Assembly (NCBI GenBank): GCA_001931875.2
Contig: MSJH02000794.1
Span: 1 to 64,000, forward strand
DNA from: Byssochlamys sp. IMV 00236
Taxonomy: Eukaryota > Ascomycota > Eurotiomycetes > Eurotiales > Thermoascaceae
Direction: 5' to 3'
DNA length: 64,000 nt
Under the pieces are notes generated by a model that searched no databases, had not been told where the DNA came from, and worked only from the letters and a program-made list of their open reading frames with translations. The translations under genes and the position numbers were made by a program. Positions 11,831 to 24,932 of the stretch are shown here, piece after piece; position 1 is the first letter of the stretch; every line of letters starts with the position of its first letter.

Positions 11831-13414
11831 TTATGCAGAGGCACGGCGTCGCTTGCGTCTCGCATCGTGCCTGGCCTGCTCGTAGGATCTGATACGACGC
11901 CCCGAATGTCCAGAGTCGTCAGGCCCGTCGATGAGGGCTGCATCCTGTAGATGAAGAGTGAGGAGAGCGTGAGCCGCGTTGACTTCACGGATAAATGGTG
12001 CGCGCGGATGTTCCCGCGCCCTCGGGGTGTCGATGTCGCTGTCAGATGAAGCTCTCGAGGAGAGACTCTCATCTTCTGTCTCGATATAGTCTTCGTCGTT
12101 GTCGTTAGTGTCGCCCATGATCACAGTAGGCGCCCGCGTCTTCGGGGTCCTGCACTTGTCAGGGGAACCAACTGACTCCTTTTCGGTTTCACTCTCATCG
12201 CTGGCTTCCTCCACCCTAGAAATATTCGACATCGATGCAAGCAATCTCCGCGGAGATGGAAGTTTGTCGCGCTGGGTTCCTTGCCCTTGCCCCTGGGGTC
12301 TATTGACCGGTGTGAACGAGTTACCGTAGCGGGCAGCGGGGGAGGTAGGAGAGCGGGAGTTTTGATCATTCCCATCGCTATCGGCATGATATGTATCGGA
12401 CTCTCGACTTCTCCTTGTCGATCTGGGTTGAATTACCTTGCCAACTCTCTCCTGCTGCGACGGGCCAGGAGGACCGGGGGGCGGCAACCGGGGAATACAG
12501 TCATACGTCGAACGTTCTTCCAGCGTGCGATAATAGTTCGCTTCTTCTGTCGCCTTTCTCACGACAGAAGAATCAATGATCATCCTACCGAAACGCTCTC
12601 GATCTTCAGGCGGTATACATAGGGAAGGGAAATCGCGCCCGAAAAGGGGTGTTAGGGCATAGCGTATTCTCCAGCAGAAGGTTGCCGCAACTGCTTTGGC
12701 AGCTTCGAAGGGCATCCAGTAGCCTTGGAGGGGTTAAAGAGGTAGGAAATAAAATCGAAAACAGGGGAAAATACCTTGTGCCGCGAGCGCTCCCCCAGTA
12801 ATGCTGTGGCAGATGTCTCGAAGACCGGGGTTCGCATTCAGCATCTTTGCGGGTGTAGTCTTGGTGAATGCCGTGTCAGTTCTGCAGAGACAAGACACAT
12901 CATACAGCGTACCTTGGAGTAGTCATTGCACTTGAAAAGATGTGTCGTCCGCACCAGACCGATATTGTAGTCCCACATGACCGTCCATGTCTTTTCTTCC
13001 TCCGGGATCCTGAACGTATACTGAAATACTGCTTAGGCTTCTTAGCTATGTAACATCACAGACGAACAACCTCCCACCTTCGAAGCTTTCCCGCCCCGTC
13101 TTTTCCTGGAACGATTTCTTCTCGCTGTTGTATGGGATATGCCTGGGGTATTCCGCAATATGTCCCATTGGATGGATCTCGAAGCGACGATGCTCCTCCG
13201 CCAATACCTCATCTTGCTCTTCACAAGGAGGGTATCTCACCACTCCGCGTGTCTTGCCTCGCGTGAAGATGGGCGCATCTTTGGCAACCTTCTGTTTCTT
13301 ATGCCGTGGCGTCGGGGATGGATTGTCTCTCGTGTAGCTGGTCAGAGAAGGACTGGGCAGCTGAATGCGACCCAGTTCGGGAAGAGGATTGAGCAAGGAC
13401 TCTATGGATGCCAT
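11831..13414 (-). CDS. APSES/KilA-N domain DNA-binding protein (Xbp1/Bqt4-like)
   Basis: Exons 13414-13078, 13028-12913, 12859-12775 and 12723-11831 give 476 aa. Residues about 125-220 form the KilA-N/APSES fold: [20 protein letters not shown], then [40 protein letters not shown] and a helix ending in the ALTPLFG turn. This block is shared by APSES regulators and by Bqt4-type nuclear-envelope proteins. No C-terminal membrane segment is visible: the protein ends in a basic stretch ([13 protein letters not shown]) after a long acidic, Ser-rich region, so a nuclear role is likely. The start was set at MASIESLL because the longer reading frame upstream has no ATG. The acceptor of the first intron is uncertain by a few bases: CAG at 13031-13029 was chosen because it restores the motif [13 protein letters not shown] proteins in moulds regulate development or stress; which one this is cannot be decided by eye. 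Confidence 0.82.
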
Positions 13415-13618
13415 GCTTGGAATGGTATGAACTCGCAACCTGGTGAAGAAGGCGAAGCAGGGTTTGAAAACCCCTTCTGGAAACGAGATCAGGACTCTTC
13501 GGTGAGCGTGTAGAGTTGCTGAAATCGGATACGGAGAGGCGTAGATATCGGAAATGGATATGTACCAAAATGGACGCGGCAGAGAGAAGACTGGGATACT
13601 TAAAACTCCTGGTTCCAA

Positions 13619-13639
13619 AAAAAAAAAAAAAAAAAAAAT
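13619..13639. repeat. Poly-A tract
   Basis: An uninterrupted run of about 21 A on the + strand lies 200 bp upstream of the APSES start codon (a poly-T tract in the gene's own direction). Confidence 0.9.
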
Positions 13640-14941
13640 ACAAATAATGAAGAAGACGGATCAGAAGGGTATCCTGAAATCAGACACGAAACAACGGAAA
13701 AGGTAAAGGATGGATGCAGATCTCCGCTGCTGATAGATGATGTGTTTTAGATCCCTCTAAGCGATAATAAAGTGAAGTGATGCAGGAACAGAAATAGTCA
13801 ACCCTCACTTGGAGAGCCCATGGAATGACCTCTTTGTCAGAGTTCTCTCTGTCTAAGATATGCTGGGAGTGGATACGTTGGCCTCACTTGAGCAAGACGG
13901 CCTGGTCTGTGACATCTGTTTGCCCTCGCAGCACGGGAGTCACTCAGGCTCCGCGCACTACGTCGAGGGAACAAGCCATGACAAGGCAGCGGTGAGCAAG
14001 TGAAGATGACTGGATCTTCTGATTGAGACACAAATATCCCACTTGTTGGGGACAGTTTCCAGCGAGGTTTCGTTCCCCGGCGAGGACATCTTGTACCCTG
14101 CAGAGGGTATCTCATTTCCCCGGGCCAGGGGGATGTCATTCCCCATCAAAGGCAGCTTCCGCGGAGTACCAGTCAAGAAAGACCGGGTCAGATAATCCAC
14201 TGTAACCTGCCAGCCTGGGGTACAATACCCAACGAGTTGCCCAAAGCTGGGGACTGGTGTCGAAGGCCAAACATTTGCCCGTAGATGTAGTCGTTTTGAC
14301 CTAATCCGGTATCGGTCTGCGAATCCATGAAGCTAGGGAAGTACCCATGCCAGGATGTCGAGCCTTACCTTCGAGGCCTCACCGTTTAGCCTCTATTCTG
14401 CAGAAAGCCGAGAGATCAAGAGCCACATCGGCTGCCACGGAAACCTGGGGTCAGCCCGGAGCCTTCACGTTTCGAAAAGTTTTCCTTGATCACGGTCTCG
14501 GAATAAGTCTGGGTCGCTAAGCCATATCCACTGCTTATTTCATTCATAATGACAAAAAGCGGCAATTTGGGAGACCCATCCAGCGGAAAGATACCCTCAA
14601 GAGCATCTAGGCTGCGCGGAAAGGGATATCTGCATATCTCTGCGTTAACGGTTTTGTCTTTTTTCACCCCATAATGTGCCATATCTATTATTTCTCTCTA
14701 GAAGCATTCAATATTGAGAGTGTGGCAGCCTTCATGATTTACCAGGTGCCTAAATTCCACGTGTGAGGTCATTAACTAGCCTGGGGATCTCGTATCGGAA
14801 TCCTTATGCTAGAGCCGGACGGAAAGATGCATGAGCTTTGTGGCACGGAGCAATGTTGTCCTGCCACCCACGACTTCCAATGTCTGAGATGCCCTGAGAT
14901 GCCCTGAGCGGTTGACAAATACAGAACGGGTCATGTCTTAG

Positions 14942-14966
14942 AAAGAAAGGAAGGAAGGAAGGAAAG
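14942..14966. repeat. GGAA/GAAA microsatellite
   Basis: A short tandem array of GAAA/GGAA units lies inside the gene-free region. Confidence 0.8.
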
Positions 14967-17075
14967 TAGAATTCTTACCTTGAGTCGACAGTGAGAGTAG
15001 AGACGCAACTGATGTCGTACCCGGAAGGATGAGGATATTCCGCAACTTACGCCATGAGGAGAGTGTACAACATACCAAGTACTGTACATTCACTGCAGAG
15101 TTTGACTCGAAGCACGTTCAGACATGAAGTTAGTCTGACATGGTACTTACCCGATGACCTCACGTCCTGACAAACAGAGTAAAGACGCCAATACCAAGCT
15201 GTCCAATCTCCTGCGCAGGATGGCTTCAAGACATAATGCAAGGAATCGAGAACTGTAGCTGTTATTCTGATTGACCGCTTATTTGAGCTTATGCATATCC
15301 TGCAAGGAACGGCCAGATCGGAATTCACCTAATCCTTTGTTCGGTTGAGCACGTCCCGGAAAATTCTTTGCATAGTTCCATGCGGTAAACCGACATGATT
15401 TTGTTCCCTGAGTTGAGGCTCTTTTAAAGTGGCTCCATTTCTTTGTGGAAGTCTTTTATTTTCTTTTCTTCGCTGGTCTGTATAGAGGATAGTTATCACT
15501 CCTGCTCAAAAAGGACTAGGGATTAAAGCAGCGATCACGGAGCTGCAAATAATGAAGTGTCAGTATCAAATGCTGCCTAGTCGCTTACTTGTCAGCAAAG
15601 ATCTCACGGGAAGATGGCTAGATATGTGTGACTGTACAGTAAGTATGGAGATCATCTCCTTCTGGACGTCGGCTGAAATCTGAAAACAAATAGCCTTCAA
15701 GGCTTGGCTGTTTCGCATTCCCGATATCACGATATGAAACATCATCACGGCAGGGCCACACCTATCTTGCAGTTGCTGATATCGCAGACTCTCTCGTCGA
15801 CCCCTTTATTTATCTCTCGAAACTTGAGCTCTCATTTCGCCTTGTGATGTAGGATGCGAGCCCGAAAAACACCTTCCAGCCACAGGATCCCACTGCTCGC
15901 CAGGAGAGGCTAAACACGCGAGATCCATCACTTCTATCATCATCTTGCGAGGTAACTACGAATGACCAGAGAGAAATCAGGTTTGCCTACCCTGTTTCAG
16001 AAGAGTAGGAAGCAGCATACTGCTCATCTGGAGGACTAATGTCTGGAGGGGAACAAGCAACAGCAAGAATATCCCACCAAATTGATCTAAATCCGTCTCA
16101 ACTAACCATATACCTAGTCAAAAGAGCTAGAACCATCCGGAATCCAATACCCTGCTCTCTAAACAGAGCAAGATTACCTTCTTCCAGACCCTATCTGACC
16201 CCTAACACAGACAATTCCAAATAAATACTACGGCCCCACGATCCCAGATCTAACAGAGATTCAGTTCGGAATTCAAATCTTCGAGTAACGACATGGATGT
16301 CTCTCTGGATTCTTTATAAATCCTCAGGCGTTGCACAGAGCTAGGTCCGTAACCCCGCCTCCAAATCTATTGCTATCACTATTACTATTATCACCTGTAC
16401 TCCTCACTAATTAACAAGACAGGGAGACTCAACAGAAATGCATTGAACCCCTGAGACGAAGTTTCAAACTAGATCCGACCCCAGAGGAGATCGAACTGGG
16501 AAACACGTCTTCCGAATAACATCGTCATATATTACTTAGATTAGGAACGGACGTTGCACGGAACAGGGGCCCGCCCAGACACAGTTTAAGACATCTTCAG
16601 ACTCCGGTATCGGATAAATTGAGGTATGGATTTATTTCAAATACATAAGCATGGGGAACGGGACTGACAATGGAACCCCAGGACATGGTACCGGTTGTTA
16701 AACTAGAGTGTAGTACAGAAGAGTGTATCTCACATTCATTTTCTTCCCGAGAATTATCCTCCAAGATGGCGCGACGGCTTGTTAATATCCGACAAGATTG
16801 TCTTCGTTACTATCTCAGATACGACATAGTATTGCATCTCGCTTTTTAGACTGTAAAGAAAGTGCATTCGCATAGTATCTAATAAATAGAAATACTAGCA
16901 GCAGAACATGGAATCACTCTTAACAAAATAAGATACTACACCGGCCCCATCCCGATAAACCATAACAGAATTAAGAAATGATGAGAGAGCGAAAGCCGCA
17001 GCGAGTTCATCGTTCACACGACATTGAAAAAGGGTAGACTCAATAGTGTAGAAGAGAATCAACGTCAAACCAATT

Positions 17076-20000
17076 CTACTCGCTTTCCGAAAAGTCATCG
17101 GCAGAATCATCACCACCAAAGTCGTCCTCGCTGTCATCGTCAATCACATAAGTTGGCTTCTTAGCTGTCGTAGCAGCGCGACGAGCTGGCCGGCCAGCGG
17201 CCTTGCGAGGCGGCGCAGCATCAGAGTCATCTGATTTGGCTCCAGCGGGAGAATCCAGAATATCGTTTGCCATCGCGTCGATATCATCATCGGACATGTC
17301 ATCTGCCAGCTTCTTCTTGCTTGCTTTAGCCTGTTTGGATGCATAGGCCTTTGCGGCAGGCGATGGCTTCACTGCCGGAGCTGCGACAGGTTTCGCTGCG
17401 TCTTTCTTGGGACGACCGCGAGCCTTGGGTGCGGGCTTTGCCGCGGGCTTCGCTGCAGGCTTTGCTTTTGCCTTGGGAGCCTGCTCCTCTTCCTCAACAT
17501 CTTCATCCGATGCTTTCACATCCTTCGGCTTGACAAGGAGTGATCGGCGAGGAGAGTTCTGAGGTATGAGCTTCGTGTAGTCCGTCTCGTCTGGGTCAAA
17601 GTCACTGCTAAGGCTAAGCTTGGAGTTCTTAGCAGTCGGTTTCAGACCTGAGCTGCTGCCAGGCTTGGATCGTTCGGAAAAGAGGGCAGTGGAATCACCG
17701 ACTGTGCCGCCGATGCCCTTGACCATCTTGCTGACATCACCTAGCAAATCGTCACCGTTGTCGCTGTCAGAATCGTCGAGAACGGTGTATTTCACCGGCT
17801 TGCGGGCTGTTCGACTTGGCTGCGACGTTGATTTGGTGGGTTTTTCGACTGCAGATACCTCCTCAGCGGAATCTTCATCTTCATCCTTTGCCTCTGGCTC
17901 TGGTTTTGGCTTTGGCTTTGGCTTCGACTTGGGAGCGGCCCTGCTCTTTTTAGGCAGGATCACTACGTCAGAATCTTCATCCTGTTCCTTTGCCTCGACC
18001 TCAGCCACTGGCTCTGGCTCTGGCTCTGGTGCCGGCTCTGGCTTCGACTTGGGCGCGGCCCTACTCTTTTTAGGAAGCACCTCTACCTCAAAGTCATCAT
18101 CTTCGTCAGAATCACCAGCTCCATCCGTAGGACTCTTCCTCTCCGGCTTCGCAGGGGCCTTGCTCAAGTAATCCAACAGGCCTCCCTTCGGTTGCTGGAC
18201 TTTCTTGACCGTCGCTGATTTCTTCGACTTCGGGGCAGCAAAGTCAACATCATCAGGATCATCTCCAAGCGCCTTGCGTTTCTTAGCCGGGGCACGGCCG
18301 CCAGTCATGAGCTTGCTAGATGCGCGACGACCCATGTTGGCGACCTTACGCTGCCTGCGATCCTCTTCCTCCAGTTGGAATCGCCACTCGGCCAAGAAAT
18401 CATCGAGGTCTTTCTTCCAGATATCTTCCTTTGAGAGCTTGATGAGAGTGTCGATCTCAATCTCCTTATCTCCGATCTGCTGACGGAGCTTCTCAACACG
18501 TTCCTTGGTCAGAGACCATAGCGCCATCTATTTAGGAGTCATTAGCAGTATTCAAAAAACTCGATAGTAGTAGACAACATACCCCGAGCAAGTAGTCATA
18601 TGCATTGGATCCGATTTCGACGTCCTCAGAATCTTCATCATCTTCCTGAGCGGGCTCATCTTCACCCGCCTTAACAGCATCAACGACCTTCGGAAACGCT
18701 TTGAAGCCTTTCGCCTTCAATTCAGCAATCAGATCAGACTTCTTCTTCTTGGAGATAACCAGGTCTCCATCAATGATCATCTGGATGAAGCGTGCTTGGT
18801 TGCTAAGCCTTTCCAGATCCTTTTGCATTTCGGAAAGTTGATGTTGCTAGTAGATAAGTCAGCGGGTGCGACAATACGCATGGTGCTTTCGGTACTTACC
18901 TTCCGCTTCTCGTAATACTTGATGCGAACGGTGTAGAACTCCTTGAGAATATCATCGACCGTGTTGTATTTCGTAATTCTTCCCTCAGGATCGAAGGCAA
19001 CCAAGTTCGTAGTGGCAATGGTCTTAGAGAGTTTAAACTTCTCCTCCAGGCCCTCGCTGATTGCCTTCTGCATGTGTTTTTCATCCATCTGAATGATGAA
19101 ATGGACTTTCGTGTGAGTATTGTAGTCCTTGTAATCCTTGATGAATGAGGGCGTCTTCTCTGCCTTGATAATATCTTCGAGTTTGTCCTTGAAGTCCTGA
19201 GTCCACGTACGGATGGGCAGTTCAGTGATCTCGACCTCTTTGTCGCCAGTTTCCTTGATGATACCGCTGAATTTGAATCGGTCAGAGCCTATAGCAGTCA
19301 CCTCACCGGTGAAGCCGCGGAACCATGGTTGCATCGGCTTGGTAGGTTCACCATCCATCAACCGCTTCAGATTTTCTACCACGTCTTCTGGGCTATAATT
19401 AGGGATAGAAGAACTCCATCCAGTACCGATACCATCCGCACCGTTGATGAGAATCATCGGCACGACAGGCACGTAGATCTCGGGCTCGATCTTCTTGCCG
19501 TCGTCAACGTTGTATGTCAGAAGTGGTTCATCAGCGGTGTGGAATATCCGCCTGGCAAACGGGGACAAGCGTGTATAGATATAACGAGCACTAGCACAGT
19601 CGGCACCACCTTGAAGACGACTACCAAAGTTACCACTGGGTTCCAGGCAGTTGATGTTATTGGATCCGACGAAGGTCTGTGCGAGACCGACAATAGTCTG
19701 TTGCAGGGACGTATCACCGTGCTGGTATCCAGTCATTCCAGAAACGTGACCAGCCAGTTCAACGACCTTGATATCCTTGCGGATGTTTCGTTTAAAACAG
19801 GTGTACAGGACCTTGCGCTGACCTGGTTTCAGACCGTCCACAACAGAAGGAATGGATCGCATGTTATCTGCCATACTGAACAGGATCAATTCCTTGTTGA
19901 TGAAGTCGGTGTAGCTGATCTTAGGGGCGGAGTGGTCCAAGAATGTTCCGGGCTTGAACTGGCGCAGCCATTCCTTTCTCTCATCGGCCTTCTTCTTCGA

Positions 20001-22486
20001 GAAGGCCAGATCGATCAGTTCGGCTTCGTGATCCTGCATGGTGTGGAACTCCTTTAGATGCCTGTCGAGATCACGGAAGTAGATCTGAGCATCTTCCGTA
20101 GTGCTAGTACCCAGACCCTTGTAGTACTTATGCTCCCAACCGCGCTCATGCTTGTGCTCTTCCTTCCACGCCTCGTATTCAGGCATGGTGAAGAAGGATT
20201 TGGACTTGGTTGGATTCTTGGGATCACCCTTCCAGACCTTAACGATAGGAGTGATGAACTCAATCAGGAATTCTGGAATCTTCAGCAGACTAGGGAACTG
20301 GACCTGGAGGAAGTTGATGAGTAGACCTTTGATGTGACTACCGTCGTGATCTTGATCGGTCATAATCATGAGATGACCATAGCGGAGACCCCTAGTGTCG
20401 GTATATTCCTTTTTGTGCTGGAGACCAAGGAAGTTCTTAATATTCTGAATCTCCGCGTTCTTGGAAATCTGGTCAATGGAGGCATCGCGAACATTGAGCA
20501 GTTTTCCTCTCAGGGGGAATACACCGAACAGATCAGGCCCGACGACAGCTCTACCGGCCATAGCCAGACCCTTGGCAGAATCACCTTCCGTCAGGATCAG
20601 TGTACAGTGGTGTCCTTCCTTGGTTCCGGCCTTGTTAGCATCAGTGAGCTTGGGGTTGTTCATACGAGAACGGCGACTGCCATCAGTTTTCTTGAGCAGC
20701 TGGTCGGCCTTCTTCTCAGCAAAATGGAGAATGTTAGTCATGACCTCCGTCTTCAAGATCTTCTTGTAGAAGTCCTCCTCGAGGACACACTTGCTACCGA
20801 ATTGACTCGGCTTCGTCGTAAGTTGCTCTTTGGTTTGCGACGTGAAGGCTGGGTTCACAATGAGCGCATTGACAAAGAGGAAGATGTGATTCCTGATCTG
20901 GGCCGTCTTCAGAGTTGCTCCATTCTTGTTCTTCTTCTTGACCTGTTCCGCAAGTTTGGTACAGATTTGGTCCGCAATGTAGTTCACGTGCGTTCCACCA
21001 GATGTTGTTGCGATGGAATTGACGAACGAGACCTGCTGGAAGGATCCGTCCGATACCGTAAAGCCGATCTCCCAGCGTGGGTCAGGGCTACAAGTGATAA
21101 TTTCGTTTTTATCTGTCGTCGGTTCTTCGCCACGCTCCTTCTTGATAGCATTGGTATACATCTCCATGTACTTCTTGAAGTTTCGCACAGGGATCCTGGA
21201 GCCGTTTAATTTGACGGCCACCTTGCTTGTTCCAGCCAAATCGTAGACGCGACGTTTGACGAGAGACTCAAAATCGTCATCCATGCCCTCCATTCCGAAT
21301 TTTGCATAATCTGGCTTGAAGGTGACCTTGGTATAATCTTCCCCCTTACATTCTGTGATCTTGGCCTTTCCTACCTTGGACATATTATCTGTCCAAGTCT
21401 GCTTGTACTTCTTTTTCTGGCGCGAGTCCAGGGTCTCAATAGAGAATTCTGTGGAGAAGACGTTACACAGTTTCGCACCGAAACCGTTTCGTCCACCAGT
21501 CACTTTCTGTTGGGTATCATCGTAGTTGGAGGAAGTGAGAAGGTGGCCAAAAATAAGTTCGGGAACATAGATTCCTTCTTTCTACGAGAACTGTTAGCAA
21601 GAATGTCCCTGAACGGATAAAGACGAACCACATACCGAATGGATCTCTATGGGGATACCTCGTCCATTGTTCCAGACACTGATCTCCCCCGATTCCCGGT
21701 CTACCGTGATGCGAATCTCATCCATATTCTTGTCGTTGTGCTTGTTATCGGCGGCATTCACGACAATCTCATCAAAGATCTTATATAGACCAGGCACGTA
21801 GGATATTTCGCGGTATTCCATGGATTCTGAGGTCGAATTGTACACCCACATGTGCGACACCGTGCGCTCAACGGATCCGATATAGGTATCGGGACGCTTG
21901 ATGATGTGCTCGAGTTGCGTGAGCTATCCAGAATAGTCAGTACATGATGCGCCAGATAAGAACATATATCCTGTCGCCACAAACCTTCTGGTACTTCTCA
22001 GAGGCACCTTGCTCTTTCGACGATCTTGCCTCGTCAGTTCCATCGGCCCCGAAGGACTCATTCGCGACATTTGCCAATGGCTTGGAAGCAGCTTTCTTAG
22101 CGGCCGGCGCTTTCTTCGCCTTCTTCGCGGCGCTGGGCGGGGTACTGGAGAGCAGGTCATCATCTTCAGCGCCATTGCCGTCGCCATCGCCATCCGATAG
22201 CTCATTCTCGCTATCTGGCTTCGCACGTTTCTTCGATGCTGCAGACTTGGCGCCCGCTTTTGGCTTCAAGGTGGTCTGTGTTAATTTCTTGGGTGCAGCT
22301 TTGGCGGCTGCGGGCTTCTTCGCGGTCTTCGCCTTGGGCTTCTGCGCAACACATCGTTAGGAGCGGACGAGAGAGAGTCGAGCAAGGCGCCCTTAATGCC
22401 CTGTCACTTACTGGCTTCTCCTCCATGACGAAGTCAGAGCCGGAGCCATCGTCCTCGAAGACGGAATCGACCATGGAGTCGTCCAT
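17076..22486 (-). CDS. top2: DNA topoisomerase II
   Basis: Exons 22486-22412, 22341-21985, 21923-21636, 21581-18900, 18846-18583 and 18527-17076 give 1705 aa, the usual length for moulds. Landmarks in order: a Lys/Ala/Ser-rich N-terminus; the GHKL ATPase domain (start LTQLEHIIKRPDTYIGSVE near residue 145, ATP-lid GGRNGFGAK near 268); the Toprim metal-binding motifs EGDSA (about 572) and DQDHDGSH (about 649); the winged-helix active-site tyrosine in ASARYIYTRL (about residue 907); then the coiled-coil gate. The C-terminal about 400 residues are a charged tail of alternating acidic and Lys/Ala/Pro segments with two near-identical copies of KKSRAAPKSKP. The enzyme passes one DNA duplex through another using ATP and is needed for chromosome segregation. 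All catalytic residues looked intact. The gene is divergent from the TBC-domain gene across 2.4 kb. Confidence 0.97.
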
Positions 22487-24932
22487 GGTGAACGAGCGGA
22501 TCCGTGAGTACGGAAAAAAAATCTCAACGGGGCAGAAAAAAGGGGGGGAAGCAAGAAGGGAACACTAGACTGCACGAGTAGCGCTCATCCCAACCAGCAG
22601 AGAGAAGCAGGGCTCTTTGGGGATCTGATGCACCGGATGCACGAAACGGCCCAATGTTGATAATTATTATTCTGTTGACGCGCTGAAGTCGCGGCTGCCT
22701 CGCTGCAGCGCTTAAAGCCATTCGGCGCGAAGTTCTTCCGGGCGTGTCTTGACCGAATCGGGAAAGACCAAAACAACGGCCCGCATCATCGTTACTATTA
22801 TTATTGTTATTGTTATTATTATTATCGTTATTATCATTATTATCACTGGGCACGCGAGAGACAGCCAAAGGATACGAGGTCATGGAGGGGTAGCAATGGT
22901 CGTTCTGGTTTTGTCATGTATTGGGGTGATATATCTATCGCCCGGTACCATAGTCTTTTCTCCCAGACCAACTGAAAAAGGGGGTTTTCTACCAATTCTT
23001 CCACAGGCAATGCATTCGAGTAACGAGAGAAGAGGACAAAAGACGATACAAAAGTTGTCCATCGGACCATATCATTCTGCTACCTCTCAGACTATGTTTG
23101 ACTGCGTAACAGTGCAAGTGACAGTGAAAGTGTCAGATATATATAAATGAGGTCCAACTGAGATTCAGCGCTTGCTCGATTTGGGGGGCTTCCCATAATT
23201 GCCCAGGTGAACATCGAAACACCCACGATCAACAGTGCACTATGACGATCTCACACGCAGAGAGACTGATAATTGATTACTTCTATAATAATTTCCCCAC
23301 TTCTAAAATGAAACCGAGGTCTTCTCCTCGCAGTAATTCTATCTAGCCCTAGACAGCCTCAGGAAGTACGTGAGCTGAGCTTCTCAGGAGAGCATGAGCG
23401 GACAAGACGCGATGCAACTCTAATGGACCGCAAATTCACCTCCGTCTGTAGATTGTTATGTCGGTGAGAGTACTTATCTTCCTCCGTTATGGTCCCCGGA
23501 GCGCTGGAGCGTCTGTGCTGGGTTTTTATCACAAGGTCCCATGAGCGTTTATGCCGAAGGGAGACCCGACAGAGGAATAAACATCCACCCACACGATAAT
23601 AAAATAATAATAATCATGCCGTGTGCTCATCACGGACAGCTCTAGTCCCACGTTTTTCATTTTTCGATATGACCAAGCGGACTAGTCGACCAAGAGCTCC
23701 ACTCGCATAGCATTATGCCAAGTAATGATAGTTTTCCAGAAGGGCCTTGCGCGCTGATCCTTCACCGTGTGTCCCGTGCTGCCTAAAGAGGACGAGACAT
23801 TATATTATTATATTGAGACAGAATGAGGGCAAAGACAGCCGGGGAGCAATTTAAAATGCGAGTTGAGTGAGTTAGAGAGAGAGAGAAGGAGAAAGCGGTC
23901 AACTTGCGCTTCACAACACCAACACTAACTGACTAGTAAGTGGACGGCTTACGAGGAGTCGAAGCCATTGTTCGACATCGAGCCATGTGACAAGGAATCG
24001 CCGTCAATAATGTGCGGGTCTGGAATTGCAATTATTTGGACGCGTCGCAATGATATCTGTATTATTGTTCAGATGTTTAATAGACCCTGACCCAACTGGG
24101 AGATGAGCAATGCATCATCGCCCTCGACAGCATTCACAACTGAGACCAGTTTTGCTTTCCATGGAACTGCCCAGCGAGTGGAGACAACTGTCGCCTTAAC
24201 AGCACGATTATCCTCTGGATAGCCTCCGGGAGCGATCCAGCGGAACGTGGATACACATTACCGTGATCTAGTTATGGGGTTTTGGCACCGCGATCCCGGT
24301 CTGGCTCCTCCATCGAACTCTTGGATGGCTGAGCTAACGACAGTAGACTAGTGAATTGCCTTACCGCACAACGGTCGAATATGAGCAGGGAGCAAACGGA
24401 GATGGACAGACAATCTGGAACGCAACAGACATGAAGACCAACGGGCGCGAAGAGGGATCTGCGACCATTGGGCGACGCTGACTGGATAGCGCGATCGACG
24501 GCGCCGACAGGAGAGGAAAAGGCGCGAGTTGGTTCGGTCCCCGTCGCGAAACCCCCTGATCGTTGATGGTCTTGGAGGAGTCGGAGGCATCCACCAAGGC
24601 CGGTGCTAAAGGAGTCGCTGAAACGCTCTCTCCCACCGCTGTGGTCCCTGAACCAGATCTCTTTTTGACTCCCACGCTCCTTTGGAATGTTGTCGTGACC
24701 GGCAACTGGACTCTTCGGTTCTCTCTCGCAAGAACCTTCCCCGCGCTTCATGGGTTGACCTTCAATCCCTTTGGTCGGCTGGGTCTCTTATCGTCAACAA
24801 TCGGAACTCTATACAGCTTCGAAAATTCCCGTGTCCCCGGGGCTCCTCCCGCGAGTCGATCTTTCGACCGTCCATGGGGCATGCTGAACGGCTTTTTAAC
24901 CTACAGAATCGTCACAGAGAGAGCCAGACATC
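22487..24932. promoter_or_regulatory. Divergent intergenic region, top2 / TBC-domain gene
   Basis: This 2.4-kb stretch lies between two divergent genes and must hold both promoters and leaders. It contains ATT-type microsatellites and purine-rich runs (about 23873-23892). Short reading frames such as 24563-24946 (+), which overlaps the TBC start codon, look like leader ORFs or chance. No protein-coding gene is supported. Confidence 0.45.
22793..22848. repeat. Imperfect ATT/GTT trinucleotide microsatellite
   Basis: About 55 bp are built from ATT with interspersed GTT and ATC units. Confidence 0.85.

Larger units (their letters stand above)
13415..17075. other. Long gene-free region upstream of the APSES gene
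   Basis: About 3.7 kb separates the APSES start codon from the end of the topoisomerase II gene, which lies on the same strand. No reading frame in either direction resembles a protein or carries convincing splice signals; the longest are below 125 codons. The part nearest the APSES gene is probably its promoter and 5' leader. The stretch at about 16030-16260 is strikingly poor in G on the + strand. A non-coding RNA or a very long leader is possible but unproved. Confidence 0.5.

Noticed and set aside
22793..22848. Could the ATT array be a CRISPR-like or structured repeat
   Set aside because: It is a simple trinucleotide microsatellite without spacers.
24272..24751. 159-codon frame on the - strand upstream of the TBC-domain gene
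   Set aside because: Overlapped by several other frames, composition not protein-like and no known domain.
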